Shown here piece by piece: positions 9,197 through 17,723 of a DNA stretch of 64,000 nt; position 1 is the first letter of the stretch, and the number at the start of each line of letters is the position of its first letter. The notes under the pieces are model-generated. The model saw only the letters and a list, made by a program, of their open reading frames with translations, did not search any database and was not told the origin of the DNA. Source of the stretch: an uncultured Bacteroidota bacterium. GTDB taxonomy: Bacteria; Bacteroidota; Bacteroidia; Bacteroidales; P3. Location of the stretch: assembly GCA_902774395.1 (NCBI GenBank), contig CACYIK010000002.1, positions 124,001 to 188,000 on the forward strand, read 5' to 3'. The position numbers and the translations under genes were made by a program.

Positions 9197-10555
9197 TTAC
9201 TGATTAATACCGAGGTTGAGGAAGGTGCAATCCTGGAACTCGGGAGCCAGGCGGATATAGGTCTTGGCAGCCTGACGCTGGGCCCACTGGCGCATGTGGC
9301 GCTGTTTCGCTGCCGCGAGGGCGGCATTGTAGATGTTGTCGTAGTCGTCGGTGAGGTTGGCCTTGTGGGAGGGATATTTCTTGTTGAGACGCACAATGCG
9401 GTAGGCATCGCGGTTGTCATCGGTCTTGAAAGCCGTAGCATTTGACACCTGTCCCTCGTCCATGCCGGAGATACCCACAGCATAGTAGCGCTCGCGCACA
9501 GCGTCGGCATCGAAACGGTTGCTGCCGTCGGCGGGGTTGGTCACCGCCCCACCCTGCTTGGCATTGTCGTTGGTGCCGTAACGGCGGGCGGCATCCTCAA
9601 AGGAGATACTGCCACTGCGAATCTCCGTCGCCACACTGTCGAGACGCATACGCGCCTTCAGCAGGTCGTCAGACGACACTTTAGGTATCAATAGAATATG
9701 ACGGGCGTTGATAGTATTGCCTCGACGCTCAATAAGCTGAATGATATGGAATCCAAACTGGGTCTCGATGATAGGCGACACCTCGCCGGGCTTAAGGGCA
9801 AAAGCGGCCGACTCGAACTCTCCCACCATGTCGCCACGCGAGAAGAAACCAAGCTCACCTCCTTTCTTGGCAGAGCCAGGGTCCTGCGAATAGAGGGTGG
9901 CCAGCATGGAGAACTTCTCTCCTTTGATGACACGCTCACGCAGACCGGCAAGTTCGGTGCGTACTCGGTCGCGCTCGGCCTCGGTGATAACGGGCTCGAT
10001 GACAATCTCAGATATCTCATAACGCTCGGGCATCATCGGCAGACTGTCGGCAGGAAGCGAGTTAAAGAACTCGACGACCTCGGCGGGAGTCACCTTGACA
10101 CCCTCTGTAATCTGATGCTCCACACGACGGCTCAGCAGGGAGGTACGTATCATACGCTCATACTGTTCCTTGAGTTCGTCATAGCTGAAGCCCGAGGCCT
10201 CACGGAGCGCCTCCTTGCTGCCATACTGGCGGAGGTCGTTCTTGAGGTAATACTGAAGGTACTGGTTTATCTCGTCATCAGTAACCTCTACACTGTCGAC
10301 CTCGCCCTTGTGGACTAGGAGCTGCGACAGGATTAGGTTCTCCAGTATCGCACAACGGTTAGCCTGGGCGTCGCCTGCTCCCGACTTCAGACGCAGCTGT
10401 GCATAGGAGCGTTCGATGTCGGAATACTTGACGATATTCTTGCCCACCACAGCAGCGACACCGTCGACGAGGGTCCCCTCCTGGGCACGCAAGGTGAAGG
10501 GTGAAAGGTGAAGGGTGAAAAATGAGATAGCAACTATGAACAGTGTCTTTTTCAT
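9197..10555 (-). CDS. SurA-like periplasmic peptidyl-prolyl isomerase
   Basis: A 452-residue exported protein with SurA organisation: signal peptide, N-terminal chaperone helices (VDGVAAVVGKNIVKYSDIERSY), then two PpiC-type parvulin domains. The first is the better conserved (SEIVIEP, KGGELGFFSRGDMVGEFESAAFALKPGEVSPIIETQFGFHIIQL); the second (NARHILLIPKVSSDDL and on) is more divergent. It probably escorts outer-membrane proteins through the periplasm. The signal peptide (FTLHLSPFTLRAQE) is encoded by CACCTTT heptamers at 10491-10526. It is third in a row of three PpiC/SurA-type genes below guaB. Confidence 0.9.
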   Translation of the reverse strand: MKKTLFIVAISFFTLHLSPFTLRAQEGTLVDGVAAVVGKNIVKYSDIERSYAQLRLKSGAGDAQANRCAILENLILSQLLVHKGEVDSVEVTDDEINQYLQYYLKNDLRQYGSKEALREASGFSYDELKEQYERMIRTSLLSRRVEHQITEGVKVTPAEVVEFFNSLPADSLPMMPERYEISEIVIEPVITEAERDRVRTELAGLRERVIKGEKFSMLATLYSQDPGSAKKGGELGFFSRGDMVGEFESAAFALKPGEVSPIIETQFGFHIIQLIERRGNTINARHILLIPKVSSDDLLKARMRLDSVATEIRSGSISFEDAARRYGTNDNAKQGGAVTNPADGSNRFDADAVRERYYAVGISGMDEGQVSNATAFKTDDNRDAYRIVRLNKKYPSHKANLTDDYDNIYNAALAAAKQRHMRQWAQRQAAKTYIRLAPEFQDCTFLNLGINQ

Positions 10556-10560
10556 TGCAA

Positions 10561-10597
10561 TTCTTGATTCTTAACTCTTAATTCTTAATTCTCTTAA
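10561..10597. repeat. Heptamer repeat, TTAATTC/TTAACTC type
   Basis: The short gap before the SurA-like gene, and the 3' codons of the upstream lipoprotein gene (RIKN), consist of ATTCTTA-type units. Confidence 0.7.
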
Positions 10598-11432
10598 CAT
10601 GGCCTCCGTCCTCAGCCTCCTTGAGGAGGTCGGAGCGCAGTTTGTTGAGGGCTTCAGTCTTACGATGGTTGAGGATGAGAGCCCTGATGTTCTCGCGCTG
10701 CACCTCGAGGGGCGATATCTCGTCTGATACCTTATAGCTGAGGATGCGCACGGCATAGAACAGCGAGTCGTCGGAGAAGGCGATGTGCCGGTTCTGCTTG
10801 AGGAAGGCAGGCTCATTGTAGGCAGTGACGGGCACCGTCGCCTGGAGGTTGCGGAACGGTATCCACACATCGGCGTCATAGTAGCCTGTGAAACCGTTTC
10901 TCGACGCCGTCTCCTCCAATTCGAGGATATCCTTCTCCTCGAACTTGCCACGCTGTACAATCTTTTTCAGCTTGGCGACGGCAGGAGCCTTGGCGGGAGC
11001 CACCACATAGACGGCCTTGACGATGCTGCTCTTGAGCAGGAAATCGCCCTTATGTTCCTCATAGTAGTCGCGTATCTGCTCCTCCGTGACGGCGGTGTCG
11101 AGCAGCTGGTCGAGCACCTGACGCTCGTAGGCATAAGTCAGCAGATTGTTCTTGTATTCCTGCAACTCTCGCGCAAAATCCTGTTTGACATTCTTCTCAG
11201 CCTTGGCGAGGATGACAGCCTGACGCACCCATTGGTCGACATAGTTGTCGAGGATGACGATACTATCTTCGTAGCTCAAGCCGGGAGGCACAATGCCGAC
11301 AAGGTCGTTGGCATGCAACTCGCGGTCGTAGACCTGCGCCACCAACGGCGAGTCGTCGTCGTTGGAAGAGGAGCAGGACGGCAGCAGCCAGAGCAGCAGC
11401 AACAGACTAGAAAGCAATCTTACGGAGGGCAT
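10578..11432 (-). CDS. SurA_N-like lipoprotein
   Basis: A 284-residue predicted lipoprotein: the hydrophobic segment LLSSLLLLLWLLPSC ends in a lipobox Cys followed by SSSNDDDS. The body (VAQVYDRELHANDL, DNYVDQWVRQAVILAKAE, VTEEQIRDYYEEHKGDFL) resembles the chaperone part of SurA/PrsA proteins, but the typical parvulin active-site block is not recognisable, so it may be a holdase without isomerase activity. The start overlaps the 3' end of the upstream PpiC gene by 26 bases, showing tight coupling. Its last codons lie in a heptamer repeat. Confidence 0.8.
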   Translation of the reverse strand: MPSVRLLSSLLLLLWLLPSCSSSNDDDSPLVAQVYDRELHANDLVGIVPPGLSYEDSIVILDNYVDQWVRQAVILAKAEKNVKQDFARELQEYKNNLLTYAYERQVLDQLLDTAVTEEQIRDYYEEHKGDFLLKSSIVKAVYVVAPAKAPAVAKLKKIVQRGKFEEKDILELEETASRNGFTGYYDADVWIPFRNLQATVPVTAYNEPAFLKQNRHIAFSDDSLFYAVRILSYKVSDEISPLEVQRENIRALILNHRKTEALNKLRSDLLKEAEDGGHVKRIKN

Positions 11433-13500
11433 CGTAGTTGATTTTCACTTTGTATTGGGCGCGGAGACTCTCACAGAGTTCTTTCTCCACCTCGTTCTGC
11501 CAGGCGCTGAGGTAGTAGCCGCGGGCCTCCATCTGAGCTTTGAGGCAGGGAGCGATGACATTCTGTACCATCAACAGATGGTAGCCCTTTCCGTTGGGAT
11601 AGGCATACACGCCACGTTCCCACTGGTCGTCGGCCAAAGGTGCCTTGCGGCCCTGCTCGACGAGCTCTATCGTGAATTTCACCGGGTCGGCATTCTTACA
11701 GCGCTTGCTGTTGACCTTCTTGACAAGCATGTCGCGAATCTCGGTCGAGGCGAGGTTCTTGTCGAGACCTTTCTTGACAATCTTGATGGCCTTATCGGGG
11801 TCGAGACAGAGGCTGTCGGCGACAGTGAAGTCGACGATGCGGGCACGTGTACGCCAGAAGAACAGCGAGTCGTCGGGGTTCTGCAGGCTCTTCTTGGCGC
11901 TCTCGCGGGCATAGAACTTCGAGAATCCCACGCTGTCGTTGATGGCCTTGGTCCAGATCATCTTCTCGTTGTAGTTGAAAATCATCAGGCCACGGCGGTA
12001 TTCATCGACCACCTCGGCAAACTCGGGATACTCTTTCTCGAGCTGGCTGTCGACATACGCCACGGTGACACTGTCAAGGAACTCATCATAGCGCATCTGC
12101 ACATAGAACAGTATCGAAGCGGGAATCTCGACACGCTGATGGGACTTGATATACTTGGCAAAATCTATCACATTATACTCCTTGTCGGGAGTTGTCACCA
12201 GCGGACGCAGGTCGTGGAACATGCTGTCCTGGTATTTCCACTTGCCTCTGAACACCGTGTCGTTGAGCAGGGCGGTAATCTCGTCGAGCGAGGCCATCAT
12301 GACGGCAGGCTTCTTCGACTTCTTCTTACCTTTGGCTTTGGTTTTGTCGGCCACAGGGGTGGTGGTGAGGTCGCGGATGCCGTATTTCTTGCGCGAGTTC
12401 TCGGCGAAAAGCTTGCGGGAAGCATTGCCGCGCTGGTCGCGGGCCATACGCTGCTTGTAGTATGAGACCATCGACTCATAAGGCGGTATCTGCTCTTTCT
12501 TGACGACCTTGATGATGTGCCAGCCGTAACGCGACTGGAAAGGCTTCGAATACTGGCCTTCCTGAAGCTTGGCTATCTCCACCACATACTCGTGCGGCAG
12601 CTGTCCCATCGAGGCATCATTGATGTAGCCGCCGGTGCGGGCCGTGGAGAGGTCCTCACTCTGCAGCGCCAGGCTCTCGAAGCTAGTGCCGTTCTCAAGC
12701 AGGTTGTAGATGCGTTCGATGGCAATCTTGTTGGCCGAACTGCGCAGCCAGATATGCTGGATGGTGGCACGGCCATAGACCTCGGAACGCTCAAAGAGTT
12801 TGATGATATGGTAGCCGTACTGGGTGCGGACAGGCTGGCTGATTTCGCCATCCTGAAGCGCATAGGCGGCATTCTCGAAAGGATAGACCATCTCGAACAC
12901 CGTGAAGCAGTTGAGCTCACCCTCGTTGGGGTGCACCTGGGCTTCTGCGTTGAGACGCAGCACCTCCTCGCGGGCCACGGCATAAAAATCCTCGCCGGCT
13001 TTGACACGCTGATAGAGCTCCTGGGCACGGTTGTAGGCCGCCAAGGTATCCTCGGGCGTGGCATCGGAGTTCACACGCACCAGGATATGTGCGGCATGCA
13101 GCGAATAGCGGTTGCGCTCGTAGGCCTCGTGCAGCAGCGACGAGAGGGCCACCGAGTCAATCAGGTAGGGTGCCGCCAGGTCTTTGCGGTAGCGGCTCAG
13201 CTCCTTGCGCAGGTCGGCAGCGGTGTCGAGACCCTGGGCGAGGGCATCGAGATACTTGGCCTGGAAGTTGGCATAGAGCTCGACATACTCGTCGAGGGCA
13301 GCACGTTTCTCGGCCTCGGAAACGCCGTGCTTGGCGCTGAGGTTGTCACCCACCGACTGGCGGAAGTCCTTCATGAACTCCGACTGACGGATCTGGCGAC
13401 CGCCGACCTCGAGGATGACGGGGTCGCTCTGAGCGTGGCAAGGTGAAAGGTGAAAGGTAAAAGGCGAAAGTAATGCTGCAATAAAAAGAATCTTCTTCAT
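11407..13500 (-). CDS. Periplasmic PpiC/parvulin isomerase, two domains
   Basis: A 697-residue exported protein. After a signal peptide (FIAALLSPFTFHLSPCHAQ, partly CACCTTT-repeat encoded at 13440-13470) comes a SurA_N-like part and two parvulin domains in tandem: HAAHILVRVNSDATPED with QYGYHIIKLFE, then TIQHIWLRSSANK with RYGWHIIKVVK. A long C-terminal part with further helix-rich SurA-like sequence follows (residues about 340-697), including a Lys-rich linker (KTKAKGKKKSKK). It probably handles outer-membrane protein precursors in the periplasm. It begins 44 bases after guaB and is followed with overlap by the lipoprotein gene. Confidence 0.9.
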   Translation of the reverse strand: MKKILFIAALLSPFTFHLSPCHAQSDPVILEVGGRQIRQSEFMKDFRQSVGDNLSAKHGVSEAEKRAALDEYVELYANFQAKYLDALAQGLDTAADLRKELSRYRKDLAAPYLIDSVALSSLLHEAYERNRYSLHAAHILVRVNSDATPEDTLAAYNRAQELYQRVKAGEDFYAVAREEVLRLNAEAQVHPNEGELNCFTVFEMVYPFENAAYALQDGEISQPVRTQYGYHIIKLFERSEVYGRATIQHIWLRSSANKIAIERIYNLLENGTSFESLALQSEDLSTARTGGYINDASMGQLPHEYVVEIAKLQEGQYSKPFQSRYGWHIIKVVKKEQIPPYESMVSYYKQRMARDQRGNASRKLFAENSRKKYGIRDLTTTPVADKTKAKGKKKSKKPAVMMASLDEITALLNDTVFRGKWKYQDSMFHDLRPLVTTPDKEYNVIDFAKYIKSHQRVEIPASILFYVQMRYDEFLDSVTVAYVDSQLEKEYPEFAEVVDEYRRGLMIFNYNEKMIWTKAINDSVGFSKFYARESAKKSLQNPDDSLFFWRTRARIVDFTVADSLCLDPDKAIKIVKKGLDKNLASTEIRDMLVKKVNSKRCKNADPVKFTIELVEQGRKAPLADDQWERGVYAYPNGKGYHLLMVQNVIAPCLKAQMEARGYYLSAWQNEVEKELCESLRAQYKVKINYDALRKIAF

Positions 13501-13502
13501 TT

Positions 13503-13544
13503 GGCTTAACTACTTAACTTCTTAACTCCTTAACTTCTTATCTC
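13503..13544. repeat. Octamer repeat, TTAACTTC type
   Basis: Four to five degenerate 8-base units (TTAACTAC, TTAACTTC, TTAACTCC) occupy the gap between guaB and the PpiC gene. Confidence 0.8.
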
Positions 13545-15017
13545 CTACCTCGAATAGTTGGGTGCCTCGCGGGTGATGGCGATATCGTGAGGATGGCTCT
13601 CGGTGCGGCCGGCGTCGGTGATGCGGATGAACTTGGCCTTCTGGAGGTCCTCGATGGTGCGGCTACCGGTATAGCCCATGCCGGCCTTCAGGCCGCCAAC
13701 CATCTGATAGAGTATTTCGCTGAGGGTGCCTTTGTAGGGCACACGTCCCACCACACCTTCGGGAACGAGCTTCTTGGCGTCGGTCTCCTTGTCCTGGAAG
13801 TAGCGGTCCTTCGAGCCTGCCTGCATGGCCTCGAGAGAGCCCATGCCGCGGTAGCTCTTGAACTTACGGCCTTCATAGATGATGGTCTCTCCCGGAGCCT
13901 CGTCGGTGCCGGCTACGAGAGAACCCACCATGACGGTGCTGGCGCCGGCGGCGAGGGCCTTCACCACGTCGCCGCTATAGCGGATGCCGCCGTCGGCGAT
14001 GACGGGAACGTCGTAGCCCTTCTGTTTCAGGGCTCCCACCACTTCGCAGATGGCGGTAAGCTGGGGCACGCCGATACCGGCGATGATACGGGTGGAGCAG
14101 ATGCTTCCGGGTCCGATACCCACCTTGATGGCGTCGGCGCCGGCCTCGGCCAGCATGATGGCGGCCTCGCCGGTGGCGATGTTACCCACGACGACGTCGA
14201 TATTGTCGTACTTGGCCTTCACGTTCTTGAGAGCCTCCACCACGCGGATGCTGTGGCCGTGGGCGGTATCGATGACGATGGCGTCGGCACCGGCCTTCAC
14301 CAGGGCGTCGACACGGTCCATCATATCGGGAGTGATGCCCACGCCGGCGGCCACACGCAGGCGGCCGTTGCTGTCCTTGCAGGCCAGGGGGCGCTCCTTG
14401 GTCTTCATGATATCACGATAGGTGATGAGGCCCATGAACTGGCCCTTCTCGTTCACCACGGGAAGTTTCTCGATCTTGTGCTGCTGCAGGATATCGGTAG
14501 CCTCGGCGAAGGTAGTGCCCTCGTGTGTGGTGATGAGCTTGGTAATCATGATCTCGCTCAGCGGGCGCTCCATATCGCGCTCGAAGCGCAGGTCGCGGTT
14601 GGTCACCATGCCGATGAGCATACGGTTCTCATCCACGATGGGAATACCGCCGATGCCATACTCCTCCATGAGGTGCAGGGCGTCCTTCACCTTGGCATCC
14701 TTGTTGAGGGTCACGGGGTCGATAATCATGCCGTTCTCGGCACGTTTCACCTTGCGCACCTCGTTGGCCTGACGCTCAATGCTCATGTTCTTGTGCAGCA
14801 CGCCGATACCGCCCTCCTGGGCCATGCCGATAGCCATGGCGGCCTCGGTGACAGTGTCCATAGCCGCGCTGACCAGCGGGGTGTTCAGCGTGATATTCTT
14901 TGAGAAACGCGATGCCACCGTCACCTCGCGGGGGAGGATCTCGGAGTAAGCGGGGACGAGCAGAACGTCGTCGTAAGTAAGGCCTTCGCCGATGAATTTA
15001 GAAGTGTCTGTATACAT
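13545..15017 (-). CDS. guaB: IMP dehydrogenase
   Basis: GuaB oxidises IMP to XMP with NAD, the committed step of GMP synthesis. At 490 residues it has the full domain set: N-terminal barrel part ([15 protein letters not shown]), two CBS domains (about residues 95-205, with [14 protein letters not shown] and [16 protein letters not shown]), the catalytic loop [10 protein letters not shown] with the active-site Cys, the flap ([10 protein letters not shown]) and the C-terminal [13 protein letters not shown]. The start ATG follows a 12-base palindrome and a 5' leader with a hairpin, listed separately. It heads a minus-strand gene run. Confidence 0.98.
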   Translation of the reverse strand: MYTDTSKFIGEGLTYDDVLLVPAYSEILPREVTVASRFSKNITLNTPLVSAAMDTVTEAAMAIGMAQEGGIGVLHKNMSIERQANEVRKVKRAENGMIIDPVTLNKDAKVKDALHLMEEYGIGGIPIVDENRMLIGMVTNRDLRFERDMERPLSEIMITKLITTHEGTTFAEATDILQQHKIEKLPVVNEKGQFMGLITYRDIMKTKERPLACKDSNGRLRVAAGVGITPDMMDRVDALVKAGADAIVIDTAHGHSIRVVEALKNVKAKYDNIDVVVGNIATGEAAIMLAEAGADAIKVGIGPGSICSTRIIAGIGVPQLTAICEVVGALKQKGYDVPVIADGGIRYSGDVVKALAAGASTVMVGSLVAGTDEAPGETIIYEGRKFKSYRGMGSLEAMQAGSKDRYFQDKETDAKKLVPEGVVGRVPYKGTLSEILYQMVGGLKAGMGYTGSRTIEDLQKAKFIRITDAGRTESHPHDIAITREAPNYSR

Positions 15018-15094
15018 AATTGCGCAATTTATTTATTTCACTCGTTATATTACGCAGGCGACGAGCCTGCCGAATAAATTAATTTGCAAAATTA
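15018..15094 (-). promoter_or_regulatory. guaB promoter and structured leader
   Basis: On the minus strand TAATTTTG (15087-15094) fits the Bacteroidetes -7 element, though no clear -33 TTTG lies at the right distance. The transcript would start near 15080. It would then contain a hairpin GCAGGC-TCGTC-GCCTGC (15054-15070) and the palindrome AATTGCGCAATT (15018-15029) directly against the start codon. No known purine riboswitch sequence is recognisable. From 15095 to 15296 I see nothing but AT-rich and pyrimidine-rich sequence. Confidence 0.55.
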
Positions 15095-15296
15095 CTACTT
15101 TTTTTTGATATAAAAATAAAAAAAAATCAACACCCTCTTTCGGCCGTATATTACATACTGATTATCAACACCAACCAACACCACTCATCCGCTAAGTCTT
15201 ACTCCTCTTTTACGCAACTCTTACTCCCCTCTTACCCCTCTCCCATCCCTGTAGGAGATGAGCTGTCGGCAGCATCTTGGGGAAAGAAAAAAAATA

Positions 15297-15328
15297 TTTG
15301 GCCATATCGGGCAAAAGTCGTACTTTTG
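15297..15328 (+). promoter_or_regulatory. Bacteroidetes promoter of the TlpA-like gene
   Basis: TTTG (15297-15300), 20 bases, then TACTTTTG (15321-15328) fits the sigma-ABfr consensus closely. The start codon lies 26 bases downstream. Confidence 0.85.
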
Positions 15329-15354
15329 CAGCCGCATTTTTATATTTAGAAACA

Positions 15355-16455
15355 ATGAAAACAATATTCCAAGTCCTTTGCACTGTTGCAGTTATCTCCC
15401 TGATGAGCAGCTGCGGCGACAAGAATCATTATGTAATTAATGGTACCGTCGACACTGAGATGAACGGCAAAACGATTTACATGTTCAACATCTACGGCGA
15501 GAGCGCTGATCCTGTGGACAGCACGGTGGTGGCCGACGGAGGATTCACCTTCCAAGGTACAGTAGAAGAGCCCTGGATGGCCATGATAGGAAATGCCGAA
15601 ATGGGTGTCCTTCCCATGGTTGTCGTCGAACCCGGCACCATCGTCGTGACAGCCAGAAGCATCGGCGGCACCACGCTGAACGACCGACTGATGGCTTTCA
15701 ATAAGAGTTTCGACATCAGCGACATCCAAAGCCAGATGGATGAGAATATTTCCCTCTACTACAACGCTCCCAACGCCGAGGAGCGTGCCGCTGCCGAACA
15801 TGTGCTTGACAGCTTGGATTCCGTCAGCAACGCCCGCATCTGTGAAGCCAACTGGAAGCTGTACCATGAGAACGAAGACAATATTCTGGGTGTGAAAGCC
15901 ATGCAGGAGATCACCTTGGCAAGCAGCTTCAACTTCCACGAGTTCGACAGCATTGTGAAAGCCGCCAGTCCCATCGTGGCCAACAATAAGTTCATGCAGG
16001 ACAAACTCAACCAGTTGCGCGCCATCGAGTCCACCTCGGCCGGCAAACACTATGTCGACATCCAAGGTGTCGACGGCAAGCTGAGCGACCTTATCGACGG
16101 CAAACTCGCCCTGGTCGACTTCTACGCCAGCTGGTGCGGCCCCTGCCGCAACGAGATCAAAGACAACCTCATCCCTCTGTGGGATAAATACCAGAAGAAA
16201 GGACTCGTCATCGTAGGTCTCAATGTCTGGGAGCGTGGCAACGCCGAAGCCCGCAAGGCCGCCCATGAGAAAGTGATGGCCGACCTCGGCATCACCTATC
16301 CCCAGTTGGTCGACAGCACCCGCACTGCCACCGACACCTACGGCGTGCTGGGCATTCCGCAAATCATGCTCATCGGACCCGACGGCACCATCCTGGCCCG
16401 CGACCTGCGCGGCAAGGACATCGAGGAGGCCATCATCAAAGCCCTGAAGAAGTGA
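15355..16455 (+). CDS. TlpA-like thioredoxin-fold lipoprotein
   Basis: A 366-residue lipoprotein with signal and lipobox (VAVISLMSSC), an N-terminal DUF4369-type beta domain (YVINGTVDTEMNGKTIYMF, VADGGFTFQGTVEEP) and a C-terminal TlpA/ResA-like thioredoxin domain with VDFYASWCGPCRNEI (redox CxxC) and the cis-Pro loop GVLGIPQIMLIGPDG. Such proteins carry out thiol-disulfide exchange in the periplasm. I prefer ATG 15355: an upstream in-frame ATG at 15277 would precede the promoter and give no signal peptide. Confidence 0.92.
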   Translation: MKTIFQVLCTVAVISLMSSCGDKNHYVINGTVDTEMNGKTIYMFNIYGESADPVDSTVVADGGFTFQGTVEEPWMAMIGNAEMGVLPMVVVEPGTIVVTARSIGGTTLNDRLMAFNKSFDISDIQSQMDENISLYYNAPNAEERAAAEHVLDSLDSVSNARICEANWKLYHENEDNILGVKAMQEITLASSFNFHEFDSIVKAASPIVANNKFMQDKLNQLRAIESTSAGKHYVDIQGVDGKLSDLIDGKLALVDFYASWCGPCRNEIKDNLIPLWDKYQKKGLVIVGLNVWERGNAEARKAAHEKVMADLGITYPQLVDSTRTATDTYGVLGIPQIMLIGPDGTILARDLRGKDIEEAIIKALKK

Positions 16456-17723
16456 ATCCCGACAAAGAAAATACCGCTGCAATTAAAAGAAATTCCCTAC
16501 GGGAAATATGCCGTAGGCATTATCTCTTAATAGCTATTAAAAGTAATCCCCTACGGGGAATACTCCGTAGGAGTTTTCTTTTAATTTTTCTCACCTTTCA
16601 CCTTTCACCTTTCACCTCGACAGCGCAGGATTCCAACCGTGTGTTCCTCCACGTCGACGGTTCCACCTTCTTCATCGACAACGAATATTTCGGCGACCGC
16701 ATGAGCGGCTACACTCTGCCGGGTTTCGTGCTCCAGCCGAAGGTAGAATGGCGGCTCCACGACAAAGTGACCCTCAGCGGTGGTTTCCATTGGCTCTACT
16801 ATTGGGGTGCCCGCGACTATCCCGCCACGACGGCCTACGGTGCCTACCCGCTATACGACAGCGTGTCGCATCCGTTACATCTGCTGCCGTGGCTACAGGC
16901 CAGGATTGACCTCACATCGGAGCTCACACTTGTCCTAGGCTGTCTCAATGCCTTCCACCACAATCTTCCATTTCCGCTCTACAACCACGAATTGGGCGAT
17001 GTGGGGGACCCCGAGACGGGCTTTGAAATCAAATACCTGTCCCGCCGTATAACCATGGATATCTGGGCCGACTGGCGCGAATACATCTGGGACCGCAGCC
17101 CTGTGCCAGAACGTTTCACCGCCGGTGCCAGCGGAACCATCGGCCTGGTGGATGAAAGGCAATGGAGCCTGTCCGTACCGGTTCATTTTGTGGTGCAGCA
17201 CGAAGGTGGGCAGAACATGTCGGTGCCGCACAACATCAACAACAACTTCAACGGTGCCGCAGGACTGGAGGTGAGCAAGTCGTGGACAAGAGACCTCTGG
17301 ACAGGCCTCAGCTGCCGCGCTTTCTGGTATCACCAGCATGGCAATGCCGCCGTGCCCTTCTCCAACGGTTGGGCCATCTATCCCGAATTTATCATCCACC
17401 CAAATAATAACTGGGCAATTGCTGCCAGCTACTGGCACGGCAAGGACTTCGTGCCACTGATGGGCAGCTGGCACTACAGCAACCTCTCGGCCAATACCCC
17501 AGGTCTTACCTTCGACCATACTCGGGTCATTATGCTATACGCCAACTGGGGGTTGGGTGAGAACCCTCTTACCACACACTACCTCAGATTTTACGGCACC
17601 CTCTACCACTACCTGCCCTCCACGGGCACTTTCGCCGACGGCACCACAAAGGAATATGGCCACCGCAACCAGATAGCCTTCGGTGCCATACTGTCGTTCT
17701 TCCCCAAAGTAAAGCTGCACTAA
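16452..17723 (+). CDS. Predicted outer-membrane beta-barrel protein
   Basis: Function unknown. The only standard start is GTG 16452, overlapping the TlpA stop. The first 45 codons contain two copies of a roughly 53-base palindromic unit (KRNSLREICRRHYLL and KSNPLRGILRRSFLL). A signal peptide FLLIFLTFHLSPFTSTAQD follows, whose end is CACCTTT heptamers. The mature part is a series of alternating amphipathic strands with many aromatic residues (WLYYWGARDYP, WADWREYIWDR, FWYHQHGNAA), as in 8- to 16-strand outer-membrane barrels, and ends FGAILSFFPKVKLH. The ribF start overlaps its stop by one base. Confidence 0.7.
   Translation: MNPDKENTAAIKRNSLREICRRHYLLIAIKSNPLRGILRRSFLLIFLTFHLSPFTSTAQDSNRVFLHVDGSTFFIDNEYFGDRMSGYTLPGFVLQPKVEWRLHDKVTLSGGFHWLYYWGARDYPATTAYGAYPLYDSVSHPLHLLPWLQARIDLTSELTLVLGCLNAFHHNLPFPLYNHELGDVGDPETGFEIKYLSRRITMDIWADWREYIWDRSPVPERFTAGASGTIGLVDERQWSLSVPVHFVVQHEGGQNMSVPHNINNNFNGAAGLEVSKSWTRDLWTGLSCRAFWYHQHGNAAVPFSNGWAIYPEFIIHPNNNWAIAASYWHGKDFVPLMGSWHYSNLSANTPGLTFDHTRVIMLYANWGLGENPLTTHYLRFYGTLYHYLPSTGTFADGTTKEYGHRNQIAFGAILSFFPKVKLH
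16484..16587 (+). repeat. Double palindromic CCTACGG/CCGTAGG unit
   Basis: Two copies of about 53 bases each hold two small palindromes: TCCCTACGGGA (16494-16504) and TGCCGTAGGCA (16509-16519), then TCCCCTACGGGGA (16547-16559) and ACTCCGTAGGAGT (16562-16574). The arms differ between copies but stay self-complementary, so pairing appears to be kept. The array lies inside the 5' codons of the outer-membrane protein. Confidence 0.8.

Noticed and set aside
11362..12465. Long plus-strand frames opposite the PpiC genes
   Set aside because: They have no signal peptide or domain pattern, and the minus-strand genes carry signal peptides and parvulin motifs.
13587..14903. 438-codon open frame opposite guaB
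   Set aside because: Antisense shadow of GC-rich codons; guaB is complete with all catalytic motifs.
15018..15296. Purine riboswitch in front of guaB
   Set aside because: The conserved purine or PRPP riboswitch core sequences are not recognisable; only a simple hairpin and a palindrome are visible.
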